Positions 1 to 6,034 of a stretch of 7,087 nt of DNA are shown piece after piece (the first letter of the stretch is position 1; each line of letters starts with the position of its first letter). The stretch spans positions 1-7,087 of the forward strand of contig CAMFIY010000145.1 of the NCBI GenBank assembly GCA_945952575.1. Reading direction: 5' to 3'. Position numbers and translations under genes: made by a program. The stretch is from an uncultured Leucobacter sp. GTDB taxonomy: Bacteria > Actinomycetota > Actinomycetes > Actinomycetales > Microbacteriaceae. Below the pieces are notes generated by a model. The model saw nothing but the letters and a program-made list of their open reading frames with translations. It was not told the DNA's origin and searched no databases.

Positions 1-366
1 CGCGCCCCGGCCGGCCGCGTAGTACTCCCAGTCCTGCCGTCCCTGACCGACGCGAACCCATCCGCCGCCGTCGGTCTCCTGGTCGCACCAGAACTGACCC
101 GGCGCATCCATCGACTGCGTGAGCAGCCAATAGGCGCCACTCGGGTAGTCCGGGTGGAGTTGCTTGATCTCCCAGCACGACGCCGCCGCCGTGTCGGAGG
201 TGAGACCGGTGATCCGGCTCGCATCGATCCAGGGCTGAGCGCTCGCCTGCGCTACCGGGGCGTCGTCGGCCCGGGCCGCCTCCACGGGCAGCGGAAGCGC
301 GATCGCGACGGCGAACGCCGCCCCGATCGCCAGCAGTTTGCGAACTCCAGAATGCCGAACTGACAT
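1..366 (-). CDS. Secreted fibrinogen-like YCDxxxxGGGW-domain protein (3' end cut by window edge)
   Basis: The first 122 residues of this protein are visible; the stop codon lies left of the window. The N-terminus is a typical Sec signal peptide: positive residues R4, R9 and K10, a hydrophobic core at about 11-27 (LLAIGAAFAVAIALPLP), and likely cleavage after the ARA at 31-33. No twin-arginine motif is seen. After a short linker comes the start of a fibrinogen-like domain. C64 lies in SCWEIKQLHP, then GAYWLL, then FWCDQETDGGGW at 92-103 with C94. This matches the YCDxxxxGGGW signature of bacterial fibrinogen-like proteins, where the two cysteines normally form a disulfide. Such domains often bind carbohydrates or acetylated ligands, so a surface or glycan-binding role beside a polysaccharide locus is plausible but inferred. 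The ATG at 366-364 was chosen because it gives the signal peptide; a G-rich Shine-Dalgarno candidate lies at 373-378. A nearby ATG at 371 is out of frame. Confidence 0.85.
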   Translation of the reverse strand, partial: MSVRHSGVRKLLAIGAAFAVAIALPLPVEAARADDAPVAQASAQPWIDASRITGLTSDTAAASCWEIKQLHPDYPSGAYWLLTQSMDAPGQFWCDQETDGGGWVRVGQGRQDWEYYAAGRGA

Positions 367-504
367 TTCATTCCCCCCAGGCCCGGCCCGTCCTCAGGAG
401 AGGCCGCCACCGTTTGATGTTCCCAGGGCATGGCCTGGTCCTGCGAGGGATTCTCCCATCGCGTGCGAGGGGCTCAGGGCAGAAATAAGCAATCAGTACT
501 CATG

Positions 505-526
505 GCCCGACCAGGCCTGTTCGGGC
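505..526 (-). terminator. Possible terminator hairpin after the AKR-like gene
   Basis: A perfect 6-bp inverted repeat, GCCCGA at 505-510 and TCGGGC at 521-526, encloses a 10-base loop. It begins 14 bases past the stop codon of the minus-strand gene ending at 540. In the direction of that transcript the hairpin is followed by an AT-richer stretch (503-482) but not by a true T-run. It is therefore at best a weak intrinsic terminator. The gap 367-539 otherwise holds only the ribosome binding site of the fibrinogen-like gene and, presumably, its promoter; I found no convincing -35/-10 pair. Confidence 0.3.
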
Positions 527-539
527 GGGGCGGGGGCCC

Positions 540-1451
540 TCAGCTCGCAGCGCTGCCGCTCACGAACTCGAGGAATCCGGCCTCCTCCGCGGCGCGCACC
601 GTACCGCGGATGTTCGCAGCGCTCGAGGCGCCGAAGACCACGGACTCGATCCGAGGATGGGAGACGACCCAGTCGAACGCCTCGCGCGGCGGGATCGCGC
701 CGGAGGCGTAGACCGACATGGCGATGGCGCGGAACTCTCGTTCGGCCAGCGCGCGCTCGTACGCCTCGGCACCGCCGCTCATCCGGAAGCCCAGCTTGTT
801 GAGGTTGCTGCAGACGATCGGGTTCCGCACCTCGACCCGATCGAGGGTGTCGAGCAGGCGGGGAAGGTTCATCGTGATGAAGCCGGGCTCTGCGCCGTAG
901 CGGGACCGCACGTGATCGGCGAACACCGTGAAGGCGTCGTCGAAGCCGAGTCCGAGGAGCAGGTCCACGACCACGTTCTGCAGGAATACGACCGGCGTCG
1001 GCAATCCGGCGAACATCGTCATCTCGGCGTCCACCAGCATGCGGATCAGCGCCTCGACGTCCTTCTTCGCAACGGCCGCGCCTCCCTGGAGCGCGAGGCC
1101 GATCAGGCTCTGGTCCGCGGGCAGAAATGACTTCAGCGCACCGAGCGGACCCAGCTCCGTCATCGCGTTGGCGTACTTGTGCGCGTAGGGCATGCACGGG
1201 AAGAAGGTGAACGCCGAATAGCGCTCCCGGTCGTCGCGCACCTGCGCGGCGACCTCCGCGATCCGCTCGTGCGTCGTGCACATGAACGTGTGGATGCCGG
1301 CTTCCTGCGCGTCGTCGAGCACGCGCATCATCGCCGAGAAGTCCTGGAAGCGCATCGCCTGCGCGCGCGCCCGCTCCTCGGACATGTGGTTGACCCCGAA
1401 GAACTGGTTGTCGCCGAACAGCAGCCGGTCGAGCTGGTACGTCTCGCCCAT
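540..1451 (-). CDS. Aldo/keto-reductase-like TIM-barrel protein lacking a recognisable catalytic tetrad
   Basis: This 303-residue protein has the length and general pattern of an AKR-type (beta/alpha)8 barrel. It opens with a strand LDRLLFGDNQFFGVNH (7-22), where AKRs begin. A helix then leads to EAGIHTFMCTTHERIAE (50-66), where AKRs have GxxxFDTAxxYGxxE. NPIVCSNLNKLGF (210-222) follows, and the C-terminal ESVVFGASSAANIRGTV (269-285) resembles the AKR dinucleotide-phosphate-binding end. The catalytic Asp and Tyr expected in the FDTAxxYG region are not there, so standard AKR chemistry is doubtful. The start is ATG 1451-1449. It shares a base with the TGA of the upstream oxidoreductase (TGATG), and AAGGA lies about 10 bases before it, so translation is probably coupled. 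Its role may be in sugar modification with its partner gene. It could instead be a distinct TIM-barrel family; I do not recognise a named one. No signal peptide is present, so it should be cytoplasmic. Confidence 0.6.
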   Translation of the reverse strand: MGETYQLDRLLFGDNQFFGVNHMSEERARAQAMRFQDFSAMMRVLDDAQEAGIHTFMCTTHERIAEVAAQVRDDRERYSAFTFFPCMPYAHKYANAMTELGPLGALKSFLPADQSLIGLALQGGAAVAKKDVEALIRMLVDAEMTMFAGLPTPVVFLQNVVVDLLLGLGFDDAFTVFADHVRSRYGAEPGFITMNLPRLLDTLDRVEVRNPIVCSNLNKLGFRMSGGAEAYERALAEREFRAIAMSVYASGAIPPREAFDWVVSHPRIESVVFGASSAANIRGTVRAAEEAGFLEFVSGSAAS

Positions 1452-2578
1452 CAGTCGCGATCCTTTCTCGTTCCGTTGCGCATCCAGCGTCGACGCCCGC
1501 GGCTCTCCCGCGGCGCCGGAGCCTGGTGGGCGGAGCTCTGCGCCTGCCCGGCTCCGGAGCGATCCGTCGCGGCGTCGGCCACCAGCATCTCGATGACCCG
1601 GTCGGTCACGGCCGCCGACGCGAACGAGTTCACGCCCTCGGGAGCGTCTCCGCCGATGGCGTCGACGAAGTAGGCCCACTCCGCGCTGTACTCCTCGCCG
1701 CGAAGGTAGAACCAGACCGGCGGGGTGAGGTCCGTCGTGTAGCGGACGTTCCAGCCGTGGCGGTAGCCCTCGGGCGGCGGCGCTCCGTCTCGGAGGTAGG
1801 CCTGGCACTCCTGCCGGTCCACGACGATCCTGCCGCCGGTGCCCGTGAGAGTGATCCGCGTCGTCATCTTGCGGAAGGACTCGTCCGACCAGTTCACGGA
1901 CAGCTGGGCGGAGGTTCCGCCGGGGTAGAAGAGTGTCGAGTAGACCTCGTCCTCGGTGTCGGCAGAGAAGATCCGCCCCATGACCGTGCCCCCCACGGAG
2001 TCGGGCTCTCCGAGATACCAGGCCAGCAGATCGAGCGGGTGGGCGGCGTAGTCGTAGAGGCAGCCGCCGCCTTCGGAGCTCTTGGAACGCCAGGTGCCGC
2101 CCTTCGGCCGGAGGACCACGGGTCCGTAGGCCTCGGCATGGGCATGGGTCACCTCGCCGATCGCACCGAGCTCGAGGAGCCGCTTCGCTTCCGCGAACGC
2201 CGCCACGAATCGGTTGTGGTAGCCGACCTGACAATGCAGGCCGCGCTCGGCGGCGAGCCGGGCGAGCTCGTCGGAGTCCTCGGAGCGGAGCGTCAGCGGC
2301 TTCTCGCAGAACACGTGCAAGCCCTTCTCGAGAGCCGCGCGCACCATGGCCGCGTGCGCGCGCGTCGGCGTGGCGATGACCACGGCGTCGAGCTCTGCCC
2401 GATCAAGCATCTTCTGGTAGTCGGAGTAGCCGGTGACTCCGGTGTGCTTCCCGAGCACATCGAGCAGGTAGCCGCTGGTGTCGCAGACGGCGGCGATCTC
2501 GACATCCGGATGGGCTCCGAGAATCGAGAGGTGGGACAGACCCATCTTGCCGACGCCCACCACAGCAAGCCGAATCAT
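1451..2578 (-). CDS. Gfo/Idh/MocA family NAD(P)-dependent oxidoreductase
   Basis: This 375-residue protein is probably a cytoplasmic sugar or cyclitol dehydrogenase. The N-terminal Rossmann fold starts at once with MIRLAVVGVGKMG; the GxGxxG dinucleotide-binding loop is at 8-13, and the acidic D33 follows the second strand. CEKPLTL at 91-97 holds the family's EKP motif with the conserved lysine K93. GYHNRF lies at 119-124. GGGCLYDYAAHPLDLL at 170-185 matches the GGGxLxDxGxHxxD active-site motif, with D176 and H180 as the expected catalytic or substrate residues. The C-terminal alpha/beta domain covers about 125-335. The last 37 or so residues are a low-complexity, basic tail that goes beyond the usual family length. 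ATG 2578-2576 was chosen over a GTG seven codons upstream, because the fold begins there and GGGGGGAGAG at 2582-2591 is a well-placed ribosome binding site. It is the first gene of a two-gene unit and overlaps the next start by one base. The exact substrate cannot be read from sequence; a nucleotide-sugar or polysaccharide precursor is likely from context. Confidence 0.9.
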   Translation of the reverse strand: MIRLAVVGVGKMGLSHLSILGAHPDVEIAAVCDTSGYLLDVLGKHTGVTGYSDYQKMLDRAELDAVVIATPTRAHAAMVRAALEKGLHVFCEKPLTLRSEDSDELARLAAERGLHCQVGYHNRFVAAFAEAKRLLELGAIGEVTHAHAEAYGPVVLRPKGGTWRSKSSEGGGCLYDYAAHPLDLLAWYLGEPDSVGGTVMGRIFSADTEDEVYSTLFYPGGTSAQLSVNWSDESFRKMTTRITLTGTGGRIVVDRQECQAYLRDGAPPPEGYRHGWNVRYTTDLTPPVWFYLRGEEYSAEWAYFVDAIGGDAPEGVNSFASAAVTDRVIEMLVADAATDRSGAGQAQSSAHQAPAPRESRGRRRWMRNGTRKDRD

Positions 2579-2591
2579 CTTCTCTCCCCCC

Positions 2592-2631
2592 GACCTCACC
2601 GCTCACAGAGTCCGTGAGGTCCGCTCACAGA
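2592..2631. promoter_or_regulatory. Cluster of CTCAC half-sites: inverted plus direct repeats in the divergent promoter region
   Basis: GACCTCAC at 2592-2599 and GTGAGGTC at 2614-2621 form a perfect 8-bp inverted repeat with a 14-base centre, 22 bases from start to start. Interleaved with it, CCGCTCACAGA occurs twice as an exact 11-base direct repeat at 2599-2609 and 2621-2631, again 22 bases apart. In all, CTCAC occurs at 2595, 2602 and 2624, and its complement GTGAG at 2614. The cluster lies 14-53 bases upstream of the oxidoreductase start and about 135-170 bases before the divergent glycosyltransferase. The 22-base spacing is close to two helical turns, which suits an operator for a dimeric regulator acting on one or both units. 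The repeats are seen directly; the operator role is inference, and the regulator is unknown. Confidence 0.45.
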
Positions 2632-2699
2632 TTGGACAGCAGCCTAACGCATCGGTTCCGGATGCCGGAGGCGAGATCAGTGGTGGGTACGTAGCGCTC

Positions 2700-2719
2700 C
2701 TCCCCGCGCACCCGGGGAG
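2700..2719 (+). promoter_or_regulatory. GC-rich hairpin in the glycosyltransferase leader
   Basis: CTCCCCG at 2700-2706 and CGGGGAG at 2713-2719 form a perfect 7-bp stem with a 6-base loop, ending 46 bases before the glycosyltransferase start. No T-run follows, so it is not a standard terminator. It could be a transcript leader structure or a protein-binding dyad. A TACGCT hexamer at 2724-2729 just downstream fits a loose -10 pattern, but I see no matching -35. The rest of 2632-2699 shows nothing I can name. Confidence 0.35.
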
Positions 2720-2765
2720 CGGATACGCTTTCTTCAAGACACGACGACGCCTGAGAGGGGTGGAG

Positions 2766-3677
2766 ATGGTGCGTCCGCCTGCAGTGACAGCGGTGATACC
2801 CACGCATAACCGACCGGTGCAGATGCGGCGGGCATTGGAGAGCGTCCTCGCCCAGGACTACGAGGGCGATATCGATGTGGTCGTCGTGTTCGACCCGGAG
2901 GAGCCCTACCTCCCCGACGTGCCCGTCCCGGCGCATCGCTCGGTGACGACGATCGCGAACGATCGCAGCAGGGGTCTCGCCGGGGCGCGCAATAGCGGCA
3001 TCATGGCGGCGACGAACGACTATGTGGCCTTCCTCGACGACGACGACTGGTGGATGCCGAAGAAGCTCTCGGCCCAGATGGAGCGATTCCGGCCCGAAGT
3101 GATCCTCGTGGGCTCGGCGATGGTGCTGGACGACGGCGAACGGCAGCACGAACGGCTCGTCCCCGTGGCCGAGGTGACGCATGAAGAGCTGCTGCGGGAC
3201 CGGATGGCGGGACTGCACTCCAGCACGTTCGTATTCCGCCGCGCCGCGATGCTGGGGCCGTTGGGACTCGTCGACGAGGATCTGCCCGGCAGCTACGGCG
3301 AAGACTACGATCTGCTGCTCCGCACGTCACGGCTCGGGGCCATCGAGGTGGTGAACGAACCGCTCGTCTCCGTCACGTGGAGCCAGAACTCATACTTCTT
3401 CGGCAAGTGGGGCGCCTACGCCGAAGGTCTGGAGTATCTGCTCGACACGCATCCCGGATTCCGCCAGGATCGACGGGCGCACGCTCGGATCGCCGGGCAG
3501 ATCGCGTTCGCCCGCGCATCCAACGGGGACTTCCGGATCGCACGCCGCTGGGTCGGGGTGTCGGTCAAACGGGATCCGTCGCAGGTGAAGGCCTGGCTCG
3601 CGCTCGCGATCTCGCTGCGGCTGATGTCCGCCGACTGGGTGGCGCGCACGGTGCAGCGTCTCGGCAAGGGCATCTAG
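2766..3677 (+). CDS. Family 2 (GT-A) glycosyltransferase
   Basis: This 303-residue cytoplasmic enzyme should transfer a sugar from a nucleotide sugar to a lipid-linked polysaccharide intermediate. The GT-A fold is clear. VTAVIPTHNRPVQMRRALES opens it at 7-26 with the family's nucleotide-binding strand. GLAGARNSGI (70-79) precedes the donor-site motif VAFLDDDDWW (87-96), whose aspartates act as the DxD metal and nucleotide-sugar ligands. GSYGEDYDLLLR (176-187) carries the ED motif, with the likely catalytic base at E179 or D180. The last 80 or so residues (about 220-303) are helical, with no membrane segment evident. ATG 2766 was chosen because the fold starts seven residues later and GAGAGGGG at 2753-2760 sits five bases upstream; the open frame further upstream has no such support. 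It is the first gene of the plus-strand unit. Its TAG overlaps the AGGAGG of the next gene. The sugar transferred cannot be told from sequence. Confidence 0.92.
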   Translation: MVRPPAVTAVIPTHNRPVQMRRALESVLAQDYEGDIDVVVVFDPEEPYLPDVPVPAHRSVTTIANDRSRGLAGARNSGIMAATNDYVAFLDDDDWWMPKKLSAQMERFRPEVILVGSAMVLDDGERQHERLVPVAEVTHEELLRDRMAGLHSSTFVFRRAAMLGPLGLVDEDLPGSYGEDYDLLLRTSRLGAIEVVNEPLVSVTWSQNSYFFGKWGAYAEGLEYLLDTHPGFRQDRRAHARIAGQIAFARASNGDFRIARRWVGVSVKRDPSQVKAWLALAISLRLMSADWVARTVQRLGKGI

Positions 3678-3694
3678 GAGGCCGGTCGTTCCGC

Positions 3695-5029
3695 ATGCGC
3701 AGCAGTCAGCACTGGCGTCCGGCACGTTTCGGCGTCGCAACGCACCCCGGGGGGTCCCTCGTCGGGCTGCCCTCCTGGCCGTTGACGCTCGCGTTCGCCG
3801 GATTCCCGCTCTGGTGGGTGCTGGGCCTGCTGGACTTCATCTGGATCCCGACGGCGTGCGTGATGGCCGCGTATCTCGTCACGCGGGGCGGCATCCGCGT
3901 GCCGCGTGGGTTCGGCGTCTGGCTCTTGTTCCTCGCCTGGGTGGCCTGCGCGGTGATCGGCCTGACCGGTGGGCTGCAGCTCGTGAGGTTCGGATACGGG
4001 CTCGCGAGCTACGCCGCCTGCACCGTCGTGTTCGTCTACGTCTACAACGCTCGTACCGCGCTCACCGATCGCTTCGTGACCGGGGTGCTCACCATCTGGT
4101 GGCTCGTCATCGTCGCGGGCGGGTATCTCGCGCTCATGTTCCCGAACGGGGTGTTCCACACGCCGCTGAGCTACCTCCTTCCCGGCGGCCTGCTGGAGAA
4201 CGAGTGGGTTGCGAAGATGGTGATCCGGCCGCTGAATCAGTACAACCCCGATTCCTACTTCCAGCTCGACCCGAGGCCGAGCGCTCCGTTCATCTACACG
4301 AATCAGTGGGGCAGCGCCTACTCGCTCCTGCTGCCGTTCGTGGTCGCATACCTCGTGCAGATCCGAGGCTCCCGTCTGTTCTGGCTGCTCACCGCGGCGC
4401 TCGTGGCCTCGTTCGTCCCGGCGATCCTCACCACCAACCGCGGCATGCTGATCGGGGTGGGCATCGCAGCGGTCTCCGCGGCCATCCGCCTCGCGCTGCG
4501 GCGCGACCCGCGCGGGATCATCGCGTTCGGACTCATCGCAGCCGTCGGCGTCGCGGTGTTCCAGTTCCTTCCCACCTCGGACCGGCTGGAGGCGCGTGCC
4601 GGAAGTCCGAGCCTCGTCGATCGAGGCTGGCTGTATATGCAATCCATCGAGGCCGTGCTCCGATCCCCGCTGTTCGGGTACGGTCGGACGCTCACCGTGC
4701 CGGGGGCCGTGGACCCGATCGGCACTCAGGGAGAGTTCTGGATCGTCCTCGTCTCCTACGGCGTGATCGCAGCGGTCCTGTTCCTCGTCTGGTTCGCGTT
4801 CGCGTTCCTCAGCACGCTCCGTTGGCAGAGCGCCACCGGCCTGGCCGCGAATACCGTGCTGCTGGTGGCGTTGGCCGAGTTCTTCTTCTACGGCGCATCC
4901 CCGCACGGCCTGATCATCATCATGGTCGCCGCCGCGCTCGCGATGCGCAGCCGACCACCCGCCGCGCAACCGGCCAGCCCCCGGGTCCGCACGCGCGTCC
5001 CACACACCGTTCAGGAGCCCCACCGATGA
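3695..5029 (+). CDS. O-antigen ligase/polymerase-like (Wzy/WaaL superfamily) membrane protein
   Basis: This 444-residue polytopic protein has about 12 hydrophobic segments, at roughly 29-45, 48-62, 74-90, 99-117, 127-149, 206-223, 228-245, 251-268, 274-292, 348-372, 383-400 and 404-417. It shows features of the O-antigen ligase/polymerase family (Wzy_C): TTNRG at 246-250, then a loop with R310-W312 and SPLFGYG (324-330), then GTQGEFWIVLVSYG (343-356) entering the next helix. The His-Asn often seen at that last position is replaced by GEFW. A second hydrophilic loop at about 150-205 should be extracytoplasmic. The expected role is polymerising lipid-linked repeat units outside the membrane, or ligating the polymer. 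Polymerase is more likely given the adjacent glycosyltransferases, but sequence alone cannot separate the two. ATG 3695 is the only sensible start. AGGAGG at 3676-3681 overlaps the upstream stop codon and lies 13 bases away, longer than usual. The Pro/Arg-rich C-terminal tail is probably cytoplasmic. The stop overlaps the next start by four bases (ATGA). Confidence 0.85.
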   Translation: MRSSQHWRPARFGVATHPGGSLVGLPSWPLTLAFAGFPLWWVLGLLDFIWIPTACVMAAYLVTRGGIRVPRGFGVWLLFLAWVACAVIGLTGGLQLVRFGYGLASYAACTVVFVYVYNARTALTDRFVTGVLTIWWLVIVAGGYLALMFPNGVFHTPLSYLLPGGLLENEWVAKMVIRPLNQYNPDSYFQLDPRPSAPFIYTNQWGSAYSLLLPFVVAYLVQIRGSRLFWLLTAALVASFVPAILTTNRGMLIGVGIAAVSAAIRLALRRDPRGIIAFGLIAAVGVAVFQFLPTSDRLEARAGSPSLVDRGWLYMQSIEAVLRSPLFGYGRTLTVPGAVDPIGTQGEFWIVLVSYGVIAAVLFLVWFAFAFLSTLRWQSATGLAANTVLLVALAEFFFYGASPHGLIIIMVAAALAMRSRPPAAQPASPRVRTRVPHTVQEPHR

Positions 5030-5961
5030 CCAGGACTCTGCTCGTGGCCTCAGCCGGCGGCCATCTCGACGAGCTCATGATCCACACCGATCGGCTCGGG
5101 ATCGATCGATCCCGAGCCGTGTGGGTGACCAGCCGGACCCCGCAGACCGAGTCTCTGCTGCGGGACCAGGAGGTCATCTGGGTGCCGCGGGTCGGCTCGG
5201 GCGAGATGGCGAAAGCGGCCCTCGCGCTACCCGCGGCGACGCGCATCCACCGCAGAGTCAAGCCCGAGCTGGTCGTCAGCACCGGAGCGCTGTTCTCCAC
5301 CCCGCACCTGCTCGCTGCGGCATTGCACCGTTGCGAGACCTGGTTCATCGACAGCGCCACCCGAATCGCCGGCCCGTCCTCCACGGGGAAGTTCGCTCAG
5401 CGCTTCACCCGCGCGAAACTGTATACGCAGTCGGAGCACTGGGACGATCCTCGCTGGACCCCGGTCCCGAGCGTATTCGACGCCTTCGAGACCTACCCTT
5501 TGCAGCCCGCCGACGGGGCCGCCCGAGTGGATCGCGCGACGGTCAGCCTCGGATCGGAGCTGTGGCCGTTCACCCGAGCGATCGAGGCGGTGAACCGGGT
5601 CCTGCCTGCGGCGGAGACCACCTGGCAGGTCGGCGTCACGGACTTCTCGCTGGCCGGGCGACCGCTCGCGCAGTGGTTGCCCGCGGACGAGCTGCGGGCC
5701 GCGATCGCAGCGTCGGACACGGTCGTCATGCACGCCGGAGTGGGCTCCATCCTGGTCGCGCTGCAGGAAGGCAAGGTGCCCGTCATCCTGCCCCGCCGCA
5801 AACACCACGGCGAGATGGTAGACGACCACCAGACGGAGATCGCGGGCATCCTCGCCGACCGCGGCCTGGTCATCAGCGTGGACCCGGATGAGCTGACAGA
5901 AGAGCACATCGTGCGCGCCGCGCGCCTCGGCGTTCGGCGACGGGCGGCGTTCGGTGGCTGA
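5026..5961 (+). CDS. Fused Alg14/EpsE-like and Alg13/EpsF-like (GT28-type) glycosyltransferase
   Basis: The 311 residues contain both halves of an Alg13/Alg14-type enzyme. The N-terminal half (1 to about 160) is Alg14/PssD/EpsE-like. It has SAGGH at 9-13, VVSTGALFSTP at 83-93, FIDSATRIAGPSSTGK at 107-122, and LYTQSEHW near 132-139. The C-terminal half (about 168-311) is Alg13/PssE/EpsF-like (glycosyltransferase 28 C-terminal domain). It has VSLGSELWPF at 173-182, the donor-binding HAGVGSILVALQEGKVP at 236-252, and PRRKHHGEMVDDHQ at 256-269. In related bacterial systems the two are usually separate subunits that add the second sugar to a lipid-linked monosaccharide at the inner membrane face; Alg14 recruits and Alg13 supplies the catalytic donor site. 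No strong N-terminal anchor helix is seen. The start ATG overlaps the previous stop as ATGA, and AGGAG at 5013-5017 is eight bases away, so expression is coupled to the polymerase-like gene. The coding region contains a perfect 28-base palindrome, listed separately. Confidence 0.88.
   Translation: MTRTLLVASAGGHLDELMIHTDRLGIDRSRAVWVTSRTPQTESLLRDQEVIWVPRVGSGEMAKAALALPAATRIHRRVKPELVVSTGALFSTPHLLAAALHRCETWFIDSATRIAGPSSTGKFAQRFTRAKLYTQSEHWDDPRWTPVPSVFDAFETYPLQPADGAARVDRATVSLGSELWPFTRAIEAVNRVLPAAETTWQVGVTDFSLAGRPLAQWLPADELRAAIAASDTVVMHAGVGSILVALQEGKVPVILPRRKHHGEMVDDHQTEIAGILADRGLVISVDPDELTEEHIVRAARLGVRRRAAFGG
5092..5119. repeat. Perfect 28-base palindrome inside the fused glycosyltransferase gene
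   Basis: Each arm is 14 bases: CGGCTCGGGATCGA, then its exact reverse complement. The run includes ATCGATCGAT at its centre (5101-5110) and stops at a T/T mismatch at 5091 and 5120. It encodes the residues around RLGIDRSRA, starting 66 bases after the start codon. In RNA it could form a stem of about 12 bp with a tetraloop. A cruciform or a dyad protein-binding site is also possible. No repeat partner is seen elsewhere in the window, and there is no T-run. Confidence 0.9.
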
Positions 5962-5963
5962 GA

Positions 5964-5996
5964 GTCCGGCCCGGATCCCGGCCGACACAGCCGGAC
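5964..5996 (+). terminator. Inverted repeat after the glycosyltransferase unit, possible weak terminator
   Basis: GTCCGGC at 5964-5970 and GCCGGAC at 5990-5996 are exact reverse complements with a 19-base centre, itself GC-rich with further partial dyads. The repeat begins three bases after the stop of the fused glycosyltransferase. It has no T-run, and it lies just before a -10-like box for the next gene. It could slow or end transcription of the upstream unit, or be an operator. Neither role is proven. Confidence 0.3.
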
Positions 5997-6001
5997 CCTG
6001 A

Positions 6002-6007
6002 GATAAT
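6002..6007 (+). promoter_or_regulatory. Possible -10 box (GATAAT) for the membrane-anchored protein gene
   Basis: GATAAT matches the TATAAT consensus at five of six positions, in an otherwise GC-rich gap. It lies 14 bases before an AGGAGG ribosome binding site (6021-6026) and 28 bases before the ATG at 6035. Upstream, CCGACA at 5982-5987 resembles a -35 but would leave only a 14-base spacer. The promoter is therefore supported only by the -10 and its position. Confidence 0.35.
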
Positions 6008-6034
6008 CGGAGGCACAGCCAGGAGGGGACGGGC

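Noticed and set aside
432..517. Nine-base inverted pair GGCCTGGTC (432-440) and GACCAGGCC (509-517) in the gap before the fibrinogen-like gene
   Set aside because: The arms are 68 bases apart, with no supporting structure or promoter alignment, so it is not reported as a feature.
1452..2234. Upstream extension of the AKR-like frame into the oxidoreductase gene
   Set aside because: The extension is an Arg-rich shadow. The barrel begins just after the ATG at 1451, which has AAGGA upstream and a TGATG coupling.
1526..2617. Long plus-strand open frame opposite the Gfo/Idh/MocA gene
   Set aside because: The minus strand has the complete Rossmann, EKP and GGGxLxD motifs; the plus-strand product shows only low-complexity Val/Gly/Arg-rich sequence.
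2632..2660. TTGGAC as a -35 element for the plus-strand unit
   Set aside because: It matches TTGACA poorly, and nothing resembling a -10 lies 16-18 bases downstream.
2478..2765. Upstream extension of the family 2 glycosyltransferase
   Set aside because: It would overlap the divergent gene and its promoter region and encodes no part of the fold; the ATG at 2766 has GAGAGGGG at the right distance.
4610..4628. Seven-bp hairpin AGCCTCG/CGAGGCT within the polymerase-like gene
   Set aside because: A stem of this length is expected by chance in GC-rich coding DNA, and it lies in the conserved loop region, where the codons are constrained.
3674..5023. Long minus-strand open frame opposite the polymerase-like gene
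   Set aside because: Its product is rich in Arg, Glu, Asp and His with no fold signature, as expected for the antisense of a membrane-protein gene in GC-rich DNA. The plus-strand frame has clear helices, motifs and coupled starts.
3814..5025. Upstream extension of the glycosyltransferase frame into the polymerase-like gene
   Set aside because: The extension reads as Arg/Pro-rich out-of-frame sequence; the SAGGH fold starts at the ATG at 5026, which has its own AGGAG.
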